Assembly: GCA_044356305.1 (NCBI GenBank)
Contig: JBIKWM010000032.1
Location: forward strand, 1-36,509
Length of the DNA stretch: 36,509 nucleotides
Reading direction: 5' to 3'
Source: JBIKWM01 sp044356305
GTDB taxonomy: Bacteria > Bacteroidota > Bacteroidia > UBA10329
Shown: positions 25,399 to 33,711 of the stretch, piece after piece
How positions within the stretch are numbered: position 1 is the stretch's first letter
Layout: every line of letters begins with the position of its first letter
Translations under genes and position numbers: made by a program
Notes under the pieces: model-generated
What the model was told of the DNA's origin: nothing
The model's input: the letters and a program-made list of their open reading frames with translations, nothing else
The model's database searches: none

Positions 25399-26592
25399 TT
25401 AGCGCACCACGGCCAACCTCCTGCTGTGGTTACCGTGCTTACCGGATACGGTCAGGGTATAAAGTCCATCAGGCAGACCATCCAAAGAGATAATGGCTCT
25501 TTTTTCTTTGGGCTGATGGATGAGCATCTGCCTTCCTGCCACATCGGTCAACAGTATCCGGGTGTTGGATGTCGGTTCCTCGGTCAGATTGATATGTAAC
25601 ACATCAGATGCGGGATTGGGCCACATCTGCACCATCTGATGTTGCTCATCAATTCCTTCAACTATTGAATACGGAATGGCCAACGAGGCCGCCATGCCGA
25701 TGCTCAGGCGCGCTATGCGATGGAAATATCCCTGATCGAAATACTGCACCCTGTCTGTGGTGGTGTGATAATGCGGATTGCCATCGTTGTCAAAATCCTC
25801 GATCATCAGCAACGCACTGTACCCTTTGGTCCAGAACGAGGCGTGGTCGCTGTAGGTGGCGCCCGGATTGTTCACCTGTAGGTCGAGGTTGATCCCATAA
25901 GCTGTGTTCATGTAAACCGCCAGGTCAGAAATCTGCATGCTCTGCGCTATGGGCTTGGTATGCACCCGGGCCTTGTTGTCGCCATCTCCATCGTAGGCTA
26001 TGGCGTCCATGTTGATCACCGCAATGATGCTATCCTCGGCCGCCAGTGCCTGGGTAGCGTAATAGGCGCTCCCCGTCAGTCCGTACTCCTCTTCATCCCA
26101 AAGGGCGAATACAATGGTGTAGGCGTACTGCTGACCCTCAGTGAGTACCCGGGCAGCCTCTAGCACTGCCGCAGTACCGCTGCCATCATCATCGGCTGCG
26201 GGCGAGGTGTTGCCCGTTGGCATGCTGTCGTAGTGCCCGCATAAGATCACCTTCTGGTTCGGATACAATAGGCCCGGATAGGTGGCAAGCACATTCTCTC
26301 CTGCCGCACCGAAGGTCTGCACGGTGGTATTCAGCCCCAACTGCTGCAGGCGTTGTTGCAGGTAGTCGGCTGCAAGGGCATTGCCCGCATTCAGCTTGTT
26401 GCGCGATGTGATGGTGCTTGCCGTGCCGTTTATCCCGACTGCGAATTCCCCCGAAATGGCGCTGGCGTTGTACATCAGCGAATCGATGTTCACCTCATCG
26501 ATCAGACCCTGGATCAAAGGGTCCTGTGCCTGTGCCGATGTGGTTGTTGCCAGCACAATGGCTGCAATGGTGTGGCGAATGTTCCGATTCAT
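25399..26592 (-). CDS. Secreted M28-family metallopeptidase with T9SS type A sorting domain
   Basis: This 397-residue protein has a signal peptide with likely cleavage after AQA (about residue 22). The peptidase domain has the co-catalytic zinc ligands of family M28: His in CGHYDSMP, Asp in AADDDGSGTAA, the Glu pair in LWDEEEYG, Asp in NMDAIAYDGD and His in HYHTTTDRV. A C-terminal type A sorting domain (about 320-397: WPNPASDVLHINL, GLYTLTVSG) predicts export by the T9SS. It is probably an aminopeptidase acting outside the cell to liberate amino acids. Its -7 box ends 4 nt before the ATG. It is one of three T9SS-type peptidases in this window. Confidence 0.92.
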   Translation of the reverse strand: MNRNIRHTIAAIVLATTTSAQAQDPLIQGLIDEVNIDSLMYNASAISGEFAVGINGTASTITSRNKLNAGNALAADYLQQRLQQLGLNTTVQTFGAAGENVLATYPGLLYPNQKVILCGHYDSMPTGNTSPAADDDGSGTAAVLEAARVLTEGQQYAYTIVFALWDEEEYGLTGSAYYATQALAAEDSIIAVINMDAIAYDGDGDNKARVHTKPIAQSMQISDLAVYMNTAYGINLDLQVNNPGATYSDHASFWTKGYSALLMIEDFDNDGNPHYHTTTDRVQYFDQGYFHRIARLSIGMAASLAIPYSIVEGIDEQHQMVQMWPNPASDVLHINLTEEPTSNTRILLTDVAGRQMLIHQPKEKRAIISLDGLPDGLYTLTVSGKHGNHSRRLAVVR

Positions 26593-26596
26593 AGGG

Positions 26597-26604
26597 CAAA
26601 CGTA
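26597..26604 (-). promoter_or_regulatory. -7 box TACGTTTG of the M28 peptidase gene
   Basis: Perfect TAnnTTTG, ending 4 nt (CCCT) before the ATG at 26592. It predicts a leaderless or near-leaderless transcript. Confidence 0.6.
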
Positions 26605-26642
26605 AGGGTATAACGTTCATCCGATCAACCCTTTCCTTTTCA

Positions 26643-26678
26643 CCCAAAAATGAAAGAAGGCCCTGAATAGGGCCTTCT
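26643..26678 (-). terminator. Rho-independent terminator of the tRNA
   Basis: A perfect 9-bp stem (26655-26663 with 26670-26678) and 6-nt loop lie 4 bp after the tRNA 3' end on the minus strand, followed by a T-rich run (TTTCATTTTT). Confidence 0.85.
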
Positions 26679-26682
26679 CAAG

Positions 26683-26754
<72 letters not shown>

Positions 26755-26860
26755 GTATGTTCTGCTTTCTGTGTTATTGCCTTACGGCTCACCTTCATTG
26801 GGGCCGCGAAAATAATAATCAGTTCCTTTGCACCGAGAAAAATTATCAACAGCAGGCGAA

Positions 26861-27742
26861 ATGGCGCACCGCGCAGGATTTGTGAGCATTGTAGGTAGGC
26901 CTAACGCAGGCAAGAGCACACTCTTGAACCGCCTTGTGGGCGAGCGATTGAGTGCCATGAGCCCCAAGGCTCAGACCACGAGGCACCGTATCCTGGGAAT
27001 TTTCAATGATGAGGAGACCCAGATCGTTTTGAGCGATACGCCCGGGATCATTGACCCCGCATATCTGTTGCATGAAGGAATGATGGATGCCGTGAACCGG
27101 TCAGTGAGCGATGCCGATGCATTGATATGCCTGGCCGAGATAGGCGAGAACCCTGAGGAGAGTCCGCTGAAGCGATTGGAGCATCTGCAATGCCCCGTAC
27201 TGGTGGCGCTGAATAAATGTGACCTGCACCCGACCGAGAAGGTGAGTGCGGAAACTGAAAGGTGGAGATCCACTTTCCCTGCGGCCGAAGTGATTGTGCT
27301 ATCGGCCCTACAGGGCGATGGCACCGATGCCCTCCTTGCCCGACTTCGGGAGCTGATGCCCGAGCATCCACCTTATTTTGATAAGGACGAGTTGACTGAC
27401 CGTCCAGTGCGGTTCTTTGTAGGCGAGGCCATAAGGGAGAAGATGCTGCTCCTTTATAAGAAAGAGGTGCCGTACAGTGTTGAGGTGGTGGTTGAGGAGT
27501 ACAAGGAAGGTAAGGACGGCATTGACCGCATCATGGCCACTGTGTTCTGCGAGCGCGAAAGCCAAAAGCAGATCATTATAGGCCGTGGTGGCGATGCGAT
27601 AAAAAGACTTGGAATTGAAGCCCGTGGGGCCATTGAGCAACTCGTGGGACGGCAGGTGCATCTGGCACTGAGCGTGAAGGTCCGCAAGGACTGGCGCAGC
27701 GACCCACTGGCATTGAAACGGTTCGGATACTTGGAAAAATGA
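26861..27742 (+). CDS. era: GTPase Era
   Basis: The protein has 293 residues from the ATG at 26861; the upstream TTG-started extension has no family match. The G1 motif is GRPNAGKS (12-19). The Era-specific switch AMSPKAQTTRHRILGI is present, with G3 DTPG and G4 NKCD. A C-terminal KH domain carries IIGRGGDAIKRLG (about 242-254). Era binds the 3' end of 16S rRNA and is needed for 30S maturation, coupling ribosome assembly to growth. The gene overlaps the start of der by four bases (ATGA), so the two ribosome-assembly GTPases are co-expressed. A TTCCTTTG box (26823-26830) lies 30 nt before the start. Confidence 0.95.
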   Translation: MAHRAGFVSIVGRPNAGKSTLLNRLVGERLSAMSPKAQTTRHRILGIFNDEETQIVLSDTPGIIDPAYLLHEGMMDAVNRSVSDADALICLAEIGENPEESPLKRLEHLQCPVLVALNKCDLHPTEKVSAETERWRSTFPAAEVIVLSALQGDGTDALLARLRELMPEHPPYFDKDELTDRPVRFFVGEAIREKMLLLYKKEVPYSVEVVVEEYKEGKDGIDRIMATVFCERESQKQIIIGRGGDAIKRLGIEARGAIEQLVGRQVHLALSVKVRKDWRSDPLALKRFGYLEK

Positions 27743-29058
27743 GCGGAGTAGTAGCAATTGTAGGTAGGCCCAACGTGGGCAAATCGACCTTTTTCAATAG
27801 GATGATAGGTGAGAGGCGCGCCATTGTCGATGCAGTGGCGGGCGTTACCCGCGACCGTACCTACGGCACCAGCGACTGGAACGGGAAGTCGTTCACGCTC
27901 ATAGACTCTGGCGGCTATGTGCAGGGCAGCGATGACATCTTTGAAGATGAGATCCGCAAACAGGTGCGTATCGCCATCAGAGAGGCCGATGTAATCCTAT
28001 TCCTCGTAGATGTGGCCGAGGGCGTGACGCCCGATGATGAGGCAGTGGCTGAGATCCTGCGCAAGACATCGAAGCCCGTATTGTTGGTGGTGAACAAGGT
28101 GGACGGCAGCAACCGGACGGAGCTGGCCACCGAATTCTACGCTTTGGGGCTGGGCGATTACTTCTGCATCTCGAGCATGAGCGGAAGCGGCACAGGCGAC
28201 CTGTTGGATGCGGTCGCAGCGCGCCTCGAAGCCGACCCGGAGGAAGATGCGGAGAGCGAAGGACCCGCCCCTTTGCCGCGCATAGCCATTGTCGGTAGGC
28301 CGAATGTCGGTAAATCGAGCCTGACCAACGCCCTGCTCAACGAGAACCGGAACATTGTCACCGACATAGCCGGCACCACGCGCGACAGCGTTGACAGCCA
28401 TTACAATGCATTCGGGCACGAACTGATCCTTGTCGACACGGCCGGCATCCGCAAGAAGAACAAGGTGGAAGAGGACCTTGAGTTCTACTCTGTGATGCGC
28501 GCCATACGGGCCATCGAATCGGCCGATGTGTGTGTGTTGGTCATTGACGCCACGGTCGGTTTTGATGCCCAGGACATGAACATCGTTCACCTTACCCAGA
28601 AGAACGGAAAGGGCCTCGTGGTTGCCGTCAACAAATGGGACACGGTGGAGAAGGACACCATGAGCACCAAGCAATGGACCGAGGCCATCCACAAGAAGAT
28701 GGAACCGTACACAGATGTGCCCATCCTGTTCATATCGGCCATGACCAAACAGCGCATCCATAAGCTGGTAGAGACCGCCATGGAGGTGTTTGATAACCGC
28801 GCACGCAAGATCCAGACGCGCAGACTGAATGAGGCGCTGCTGCCGCTGATCGATCAGAATCCGCCACCATCAGGCCGAGGGCTGCATGTGAAGGTCAAAT
28901 TCATCACCCAACTACCTACGAAGGTGCCTTCGTTCGCATTCTTCTGCAATCACCCGAAAGAGGTGAAAGACCCCTATTACAGGTACCTCGAGAACCGGAT
29001 GCGCGAGATGTTCAAATTTTCCGGTGTGCCCATCAGGATCTATTTCAGGGAGAAATAG
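27739..29058 (+). CDS. der: Double-domain GTPase Der (EngA)
   Basis: This 439-residue protein has the usual length of Der. Two tandem GTPase domains are visible: GRPNVGKST near 9-17 with DSGGY and NKVD, and GRPNVGKSS near 185-193 with DTAGI and NKWD. A C-terminal KH-like domain ends with FKFSGVPIRIYFREK, the typical Der C-terminus. Der acts in 50S subunit assembly. Its ATG lies in the stop of era (ATGA), giving tight translational coupling. The next gene starts 41 bp later with its own promoter-like box. Confidence 0.96.
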   Translation: MSGVVAIVGRPNVGKSTFFNRMIGERRAIVDAVAGVTRDRTYGTSDWNGKSFTLIDSGGYVQGSDDIFEDEIRKQVRIAIREADVILFLVDVAEGVTPDDEAVAEILRKTSKPVLLVVNKVDGSNRTELATEFYALGLGDYFCISSMSGSGTGDLLDAVAARLEADPEEDAESEGPAPLPRIAIVGRPNVGKSSLTNALLNENRNIVTDIAGTTRDSVDSHYNAFGHELILVDTAGIRKKNKVEEDLEFYSVMRAIRAIESADVCVLVIDATVGFDAQDMNIVHLTQKNGKGLVVAVNKWDTVEKDTMSTKQWTEAIHKKMEPYTDVPILFISAMTKQRIHKLVETAMEVFDNRARKIQTRRLNEALLPLIDQNPPPSGRGLHVKVKFITQLPTKVPSFAFFCNHPKEVKDPYYRYLENRMREMFKFSGVPIRIYFREK

Positions 29059-29087
29059 AAGGCTGTGGGATTTGATGGGGCATGATA

Positions 29088-29095
29088 TTCCTTTG
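29088..29095 (+). promoter_or_regulatory. -7-like box TTCCTTTG of the M1 peptidase gene
   Basis: One mismatch to TAnnTTTG, ending 4 nt (CATC) before the ATG at 29100. It argues for a promoter separate from the era-der operon. Confidence 0.4.
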
Positions 29096-29099
29096 CATC

Positions 29100-31028
29100 A
29101 TGTCGCGCTTCAGGGCCATTGTTCTTTTCGCTGTGCTGATGGCGCCCTGCCTTGCATCGGCACAGGACCTGGGCGTGGACGGTTGCGCGCTGGTAAGGCA
29201 AAGATTGAATTCAATATCCCGGCCTAAGGTGCTGGCAGCAGGTGCTGTCAACATGACCTATGCCCGGTGCCAATGGCAGGTGGACCCATCTGTTGATGGC
29301 ATACAAGGGGCCGTGGCACTGCATTTCAGGGCAGGGGAGGAGATGGGCGCTCTTGAGCTCGACCTGATCAAGCCCCTCACGGTCGATAGCATCACCCATG
29401 CCTCTGGGCCATTGACATTCGTCCACACCGATGACCACATCCTCACCATCGACCTGCCTGACCTGATGGCACAGGGCACGCTCGACTCCATCACGGTCTA
29501 TTACCACGGCAGCCCTTCATCATCGGGTTTCGGGTCGTTTATCAAGGCCGATCACCACGGCACGCCCATCATCTGGACCCTGAGCGAACCTTACGGTGCG
29601 CGCGACTGGTGGCCCTGCCGTCAGGACCTGATTGACAAGATCGACTCCATCGATGTCCATCTCATCACGCCACAGGCCTATCGCGGCATCAGCAACGGCA
29701 TGCCCGTGAGCGAGACCGTTTCCGGTGGTCTGCGCACCATCCATTGGCGGCACCGATATCCCATTGCCACCTATCTGGTGTGCCTTGCAGTCACCGATTA
29801 TGTTGACATTCAGGAGACTGTTCAGCTCAGTCAGGGGCCCATGCCGCTGTTGAGCCACTGCTATTCCGAAGACACCGTTGTGGCCACCGAGGGATTTCAC
29901 CTTGCGGCCGAACCGCTCGTGTTCTTCGATACGCTTTTGGGTCCGTATCCTTTCCGCAACGAACGTTACGGCCAGGTGCAGTTCGGGTGGGGCGGAGGCA
30001 TGGAGCATCAGACCTGCTCCTTTGTGGGCGGCTGGTGGTACGAACTGATCACACACGAGCTGGCCCACCAGTGGTTCGGTGATCTGGTCACCTGCGGCTC
30101 GTGGGAGGACATCTGGCTCAACGAGGGTTTTGCCACCTATATGCAGGGGCTTTGCTTCTACTACCTGCAACCCTGGCGCTGGCACGAGTTCATCGGGCCC
30201 AAGATGGAACAGGTGATGAGCGAACCCAATGGGTCGGTGCTTTGCTCAGATACCACCCAGGTGGGACGCATTTTCAGCGGGCGGCTCTCTTACAGCAAGG
30301 GGGCCATGATCCTGCATCAGTTGCGGTGGCTCATTGGCGATGCAGCCTTCTATCAGGCCCTGCGCAACTATCTGGCCGACCCTGTGCTCACCTACGCATT
30401 CACCCGCACCGAGAATCTGAGGCAGCACTTCGAGGCCACATCGGGCCGCGACCTGAGCGGATACTTCAACGACTGGTACCGGGGCGAAGGCTACCCCAAG
30501 CACCATGTGCGCTGGTCGCAGGCTGCGGATGGGCAGTTCTATTGCACCGTCAACCAGACCCGGTCGCATACATCGGTCAGTTATTTTGAGATGGATGTGC
30601 CGCTGCGTCTCTATGGCGGAGGCCGCGACACCACGCTGCGACTAGAGGTTGGGGCCGATGGACAGGCCTTCTTCCACGATATCCCTTTCCATATCGATAG
30701 CATCCATATTGATCCCGACCGATGGACAATCACCAAGAACGGAACCGTGACCGCCCTCTTTGACGACACTCCCGAGGCGGGCGTACTGGCCGATGTATGG
30801 CCCAATCCGAATGTGGGCGACCTGAACATCCGCATCATCAATCTTGTTTCCGGACAGGAAGTGAATGTGAGCATGTATGACATGGCCGGCCGCGAACTCT
30901 ACCGCACCACACTCTCGGGTACCGAACTGTATATCGATACCGACCGGTTTGCGCAGGATGTGCTGCTGCTGGTGCTGCGCACGCCCTTGGGCACCGACTC
31001 CAGACGCATCATCCGCATCGAGCCCTGA
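29100..31028 (+). CDS. Secreted M1-family aminopeptidase with T9SS type A sorting domain
   Basis: The protein has 642 residues from the ATG at 29100, which gives a good signal peptide (cleavage after ASA, about residue 21). The M1 hallmarks are present: exopeptidase motif GGMEH (299-303) and the gluzincin site HELAHQWFGD (His319, Glu320, His323) with the third ligand Glu342 in NEGFATYM, exactly 18 residues after the second His. A downstream Tyr-containing SYSKGAM segment also fits. The last 75 or so residues form a type A sorting domain (WPNPNVGDLNIRI, MYDMAGRELY). It should cleave N-terminal amino acids from peptides outside the cell, alongside the trypsin-like and M28 enzymes of this window. 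Confidence 0.92.
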   Translation: MSRFRAIVLFAVLMAPCLASAQDLGVDGCALVRQRLNSISRPKVLAAGAVNMTYARCQWQVDPSVDGIQGAVALHFRAGEEMGALELDLIKPLTVDSITHASGPLTFVHTDDHILTIDLPDLMAQGTLDSITVYYHGSPSSSGFGSFIKADHHGTPIIWTLSEPYGARDWWPCRQDLIDKIDSIDVHLITPQAYRGISNGMPVSETVSGGLRTIHWRHRYPIATYLVCLAVTDYVDIQETVQLSQGPMPLLSHCYSEDTVVATEGFHLAAEPLVFFDTLLGPYPFRNERYGQVQFGWGGGMEHQTCSFVGGWWYELITHELAHQWFGDLVTCGSWEDIWLNEGFATYMQGLCFYYLQPWRWHEFIGPKMEQVMSEPNGSVLCSDTTQVGRIFSGRLSYSKGAMILHQLRWLIGDAAFYQALRNYLADPVLTYAFTRTENLRQHFEATSGRDLSGYFNDWYRGEGYPKHHVRWSQAADGQFYCTVNQTRSHTSVSYFEMDVPLRLYGGGRDTTLRLEVGADGQAFFHDIPFHIDSIHIDPDRWTITKNGTVTALFDDTPEAGVLADVWPNPNVGDLNIRIINLVSGQEVNVSMYDMAGRELYRTTLSGTELYIDTDRFAQDVLLLVLRTPLGTDSRRIIRIEP

Positions 31029-31031
31029 GCC

Positions 31032-31691
31032 ATGGCGTGCACCGGTCAGCGTCAGCTTTTCTCCATCGCACTGTGCGCCCTGCTCTTTTTCCTTCGGGTG
31101 GATGTAAGGGCCCAGGACAACGACTACGCCCTCACCGATGGGTTCTATCTCACCTTCGAGGACCTGCGCCACAACCGACCTGTGACTCTGGCAGCCATTA
31201 TCACAAAGGAGGATGTGCGCTCACAGGATTTCATGTACCTCGTGCTCGATGCCGATAGCCTCCGCTACTACGATGCCCTGGGCGATGCACACGCAATAGC
31301 CTCCGAAAAGGTGTGGGGCTTTTGCCGCAACGGACAGGTACATATTCAGACCGATGACGACATGGCCCGCATACCTGTCCTCGGCAGCATATCGCACTTC
31401 ACAGCCACGGTGGTCACCGTCACACCCGTGAGTCAACCTTTCTACGACCCCTATTTCGGGCCCACCAACAATACCGTGAATGCCCGTAGCACCGAGCTGC
31501 GCCAGTTCGTCCTCGATATGGCCACCGGCCGCGTGCTGCCTTACACCGAGGACAATGTGGCCACCCTTTTGGCCCGCGATGCCGCCCTCAGTGCCGAGTT
31601 CGATGCCCTGCCCGCCCGCAGGCGCAAAGACTCACTCTTCCTCTTTATCCGCAGGTTCAATGCGGCCCATCCGCTGCTGTTCGGTAACTGA
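31032..31691 (+). CDS. Small secreted protein of unknown function
   Basis: This 219-residue protein starts 3 bp after the M1 peptidase stop and is surely co-transcribed. It has an N-terminal signal peptide (SIALCALLFFLRVDVRA, cleavage near residue 27). The mature part begins DNDYALTDGFYLTFEDLRHN, a pattern I associate with uncharacterised Bacteroidota envelope proteins, and includes KVWGFCRNGQVHIQ and a charged helical C-terminus (ARRRKDSLFLFIRRFN). No catalytic motif, lipobox or sorting domain is visible, so it is probably periplasmic. Whether it works with the peptidase is unknown. Confidence 0.75.
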   Translation: MACTGQRQLFSIALCALLFFLRVDVRAQDNDYALTDGFYLTFEDLRHNRPVTLAAIITKEDVRSQDFMYLVLDADSLRYYDALGDAHAIASEKVWGFCRNGQVHIQTDDDMARIPVLGSISHFTATVVTVTPVSQPFYDPYFGPTNNTVNARSTELRQFVLDMATGRVLPYTEDNVATLLARDAALSAEFDALPARRRKDSLFLFIRRFNAAHPLLFGN

Positions 31692-31851
31692 GGGGCAATA
31701 AATCGGGGAGGTCAAAGGGCTGTTTTTCTATTTTCTGTGGTGCACTGACCACCGCAATACCACGTGCAGAAAAAAATGTGATTCCACGCAGTCTTACCAG
31801 AAGGGCTTTTTCATGTGACGGTGATGTAGGAGCAGTTCGCTGGGCGGCCTT

Positions 31852-31985
31852 GGACATTTCCCGTTGCGAAACCGGGGTAAGGGAGCGTGTGCGAGCCTGC
31901 AGGAAGCGTTCCGTAGAGTGAGGTCTTCCGAACGGCCCGGAACGCGCGGAAAGCGACCGTCTCCGAGTTTCGCAGAGAAATGTCC
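31852..31985. repeat. Nested inverted-repeat element, possible structured RNA or dispersed repeat
   Basis: There are three stacked pairs of perfect complementary arms: GGACATTTC/GAAATGTCC (31852-31860 with 31977-31985), TGCGAAAC/GTTTCGCA (31865-31872 with 31967-31974) and GCGTTCCG/CGGAACGC (31906-31913 with 31938-31945). The arms are correctly nested, as in a long branched hairpin. Strand cannot be decided from the pairing alone. Confidence 0.55.
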
Positions 31986-32003
31986 ACCAGCCTTGATTTT
32001 TTG

Positions 32004-32029
32004 ATCCTTTTGTATCAAGACAAAAGGAT
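32004..32029. repeat. Perfect 10-bp hairpin ATCCTTTTGT/ACAAAAGGAT
   Basis: A 6-nt loop (ATCAAG) separates perfect arms, immediately right of the nested element. The surrounding CCTTGATTTTTTGAT...TCAAGACAAAAGGA string resembles, from memory, a sequence repeated in many Bacteroidota genomes. That needs a database check. Confidence 0.55.
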
Positions 32030-32104
32030 GAATTGTGATACTCCCGAGCGAGCTCTAGGACAGGTACAATTGCGGGTAATCACTAAAAAAACGTGGTCCG
32101 CGCC

Positions 32105-32332
32105 TCACGCAGCCTTGAGGCTCAATATCTCAACTTCCAGACCCTTGCTCATGGCATCGTTCGCCTTTTCGAGAACTAGCCTTGCCATGGGGCTTTCCAG
32201 ATGATAATGGCCGCATTGGCCACATATAAGTGCCGGCACCTGTTTCAGGATCACTACCGCCTCATCTCGGGTCAGAACAACGGTAGTCACTCCTTCCTTC
32301 AGCATACCGGTCTCGCAGAGGGTGCATTTCAT
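32105..32332 (-). CDS. YgiT-type zinc-finger protein, antitoxin-like
   Basis: This 75-residue protein has two CxxC pairs (Cys3/Cys6 and Cys37/Cys40, the latter in ICGQCGHYHLE), as in the N-terminal zinc domain of MqsA/YgiT. It lacks the C-terminal helix-turn-helix DNA-binding domain of full MqsA. Such short YgiT-type proteins commonly follow DUF4258 genes and are taken as antitoxins of a RelE/MqsR-like toxin. Its ATG overlaps the stop of the upstream DUF4258 gene (ATGA), giving the toxin-first order also seen in mqsRA. The antitoxin role is inference from pairing. Confidence 0.78.
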   Translation of the reverse strand: MKCTLCETGMLKEGVTTVVLTRDEAVVILKQVPALICGQCGHYHLESPMARLVLEKANDAMSKGLEVEILSLKAA

Positions 32333-32640
32333 AGCTCAGGTAGTCTTCTGGTTTTAAGGTCTTCGAGAAAAGTATCTGTATCGGGCTCGTAAATGGTTAT
32401 CACAGAACAGCGCTGCTCAGTCTCGTTGATTCCTATGGCCACATGCAAGGGTCTGCCGTTCACAAATTTATGCACAAGAAGTTTAGGATATGGCTGTGCA
32501 TTCGGCTTTTCCTCTATCACAACGCCAAACTCAAGCAATTCAAGTACCTTAGCTTCAGATACCAGTCTTTGAAACATGCGCAGCAGAGCATGGTCTGTAT
32601 AGGTGACACTTGCAAAAGTTCTTCCGCAGACTTTGAACAT
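32329..32640 (-). CDS. DUF4258 protein, putative RelE-like toxin
   Basis: The protein has 103 residues from the ATG at 32640; the frame is open to a GTG at 32706, but a TTCCTTCG box lies 6 nt before the ATG, and family members normally begin close to the first His. The typical opening TYTDHALLRMFQR (about 12-24), a central VVIEEKP and the beta strand HVAIGINE are visible. DUF4258 proteins share a RelE-like fold and are usually paired with YgiT-type partners, as here. The expected activity would be ribosome-dependent mRNA cleavage, not demonstrated by the sequence. Both genes sit at the left edge of a run of nuclease and ATPase genes. Confidence 0.72.
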   Translation of the reverse strand: MFKVCGRTFASVTYTDHALLRMFQRLVSEAKVLELLEFGVVIEEKPNAQPYPKLLVHKFVNGRPLHVAIGINETEQRCSVITIYEPDTDTFLEDLKTRRLPEL

Positions 32641-32715
32641 AGAGAGCGAAGGAATGGCCGCTGAGATGAACCTGGCATCACGCCATTGTTCTTGACTTCT
32701 TATCACCTTTCCGCC

Positions 32716-32723
32716 TACCTTGG
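32716..32723 (+). promoter_or_regulatory. -7-like box TACCTTGG of the HNH gene
   Basis: One mismatch to TAnnTTTG, ending 4 nt before the ATG at 32728. A TTG lies 21 nt upstream, within the spacing known for Bacteroidota promoters. Confidence 0.4.
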
Positions 32724-32727
32724 TCTC

Positions 32728-33705
32728 ATGCCAACAGCATATCCCGAGAACGTCTCGACCTATATAAAGGCTTTCACGCGTCTGCGCAGGTCAAGTACCA
32801 ACGGGGGGGCACCGCACAAGCCTATTTTGTTATTGGCTGTGCTGCAATGGGCGGCACAGGGAGGCATAGAGCGTGGACAGGTGTTCATCACACCGGAACT
32901 TGTGGCTCTGTTCCGTAGCAATTGGAACCACTTGGTATCAGGCAAATTCGATTGCCTCATGTCCCTTCCATTCTTTCACATGCGCACAGAGGGTTTTTGG
33001 AAACTGGTGCCCAGACAAGGGGCCATTGACCTCGAGAACATGGCGCAGTTCACCAAGTCGCTCACACGGCTCGATGCCGCCATTGCTTACGCACAGCTGA
33101 ACGATGACCTCTTTGCGCTTATGCTGGATAAGGAGGCCAACATGCTGTTGCAGCAAACGCTGTTGCAGCGGTATTTCCCAGATGCCACTAAGAGCAACAG
33201 CCCCACACCCTATGGGCAGTTGGACATATTCCCTGACATAAGCCGCCAGATATTGCAGGAGGACCCTGCCACCTACAGGGCCAAGATCGATCTGTTGCTG
33301 CACGACCACAATGATGAGGACCTGTTTGTGCGCAGCAGCATGTTCAAGCGCGACATACCCAAGGTGTACGACATGCGCTGCGCCATTTCGGGCATGCGCG
33401 TCAGTGCCACGGCCAACATCAGCATGGTGGATGCATGCCACATCATACCCTTTGCAGAGAGCCATGACGACACCATCAGCAACGGCATTGCCCTGTGCCC
33501 CACGCTGCACCGCGCCTTCGACCGCGGCCTGATCTCCATCTCCACCGATTACACCGTGCTGGTCTCATCCGCCTTTACAGAGCAGCCCGGTGAGTATGGC
33601 CTCAAACGCTTTGCGGGCCGCCCTTTACAACTGCCGACCGAAAAGAAATTCTGGCCGGGAAAGGAGAATCTGGAGTGGCATAGGAGGGAAGTGTTTGGCA
33701 ATTGA
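32728..33705 (+). CDS. HNH endonuclease, putative modification-dependent restriction enzyme
   Basis: The protein has 325 residues from the ATG at 32728. The C-terminal HNH domain reads CAISGMRV...VDACHIIPFAESHDDTISNG...CPTLHRAFDRGL: His238 with Asp235, Asn252 and His261 fit the H-N-H triad. The first 160 residues carry APHKPILLLAVLQWAAQG (about 28-45), typical of COG3440 predicted restriction endonucleases. In some members, such as the McrA-like enzymes with a sulfur-binding domain, this region recognises phosphorothioated DNA. It therefore may be a type IV-like enzyme attacking modified foreign DNA. No methyltransferase or dnd gene lies beside it. The nuclease call is strong; the modification target is inference. 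Confidence 0.8.
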   Translation: MPTAYPENVSTYIKAFTRLRRSSTNGGAPHKPILLLAVLQWAAQGGIERGQVFITPELVALFRSNWNHLVSGKFDCLMSLPFFHMRTEGFWKLVPRQGAIDLENMAQFTKSLTRLDAAIAYAQLNDDLFALMLDKEANMLLQQTLLQRYFPDATKSNSPTPYGQLDIFPDISRQILQEDPATYRAKIDLLLHDHNDEDLFVRSSMFKRDIPKVYDMRCAISGMRVSATANISMVDACHIIPFAESHDDTISNGIALCPTLHRAFDRGLISISTDYTVLVSSAFTEQPGEYGLKRFAGRPLQLPTEKKFWPGKENLEWHRREVFGN

Positions 33706-33711
33706 AGGGAT

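Larger units (their letters stand above)
31692..32104. other. Gene-free gap with strongly self-complementary element
   Basis: No credible gene is present in these 413 bases. The right half holds the nested inverted repeats annotated separately. The left half is ordinary AT/GC-mixed sequence with a small TTTTCTG/CAGAAAA dyad (about 31734-31776). The gap separates housekeeping genes from the defence-type genes. Confidence 0.6.

Noticed and set aside
31794..32018. 74-codon minus-strand frame inside the self-complementary gap
   Set aside because: It overlaps the nested inverted repeats and has no domain; structure explains the sequence better than coding.
31692..32728. HEARO-like RNA because a structured element is near an HNH gene
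   Set aside because: The HNH protein here is a COG3440-type restriction enzyme, not the TnpB/IscB-like partner of HEARO, and the genes are separated by the DUF4258 pair on the other strand.
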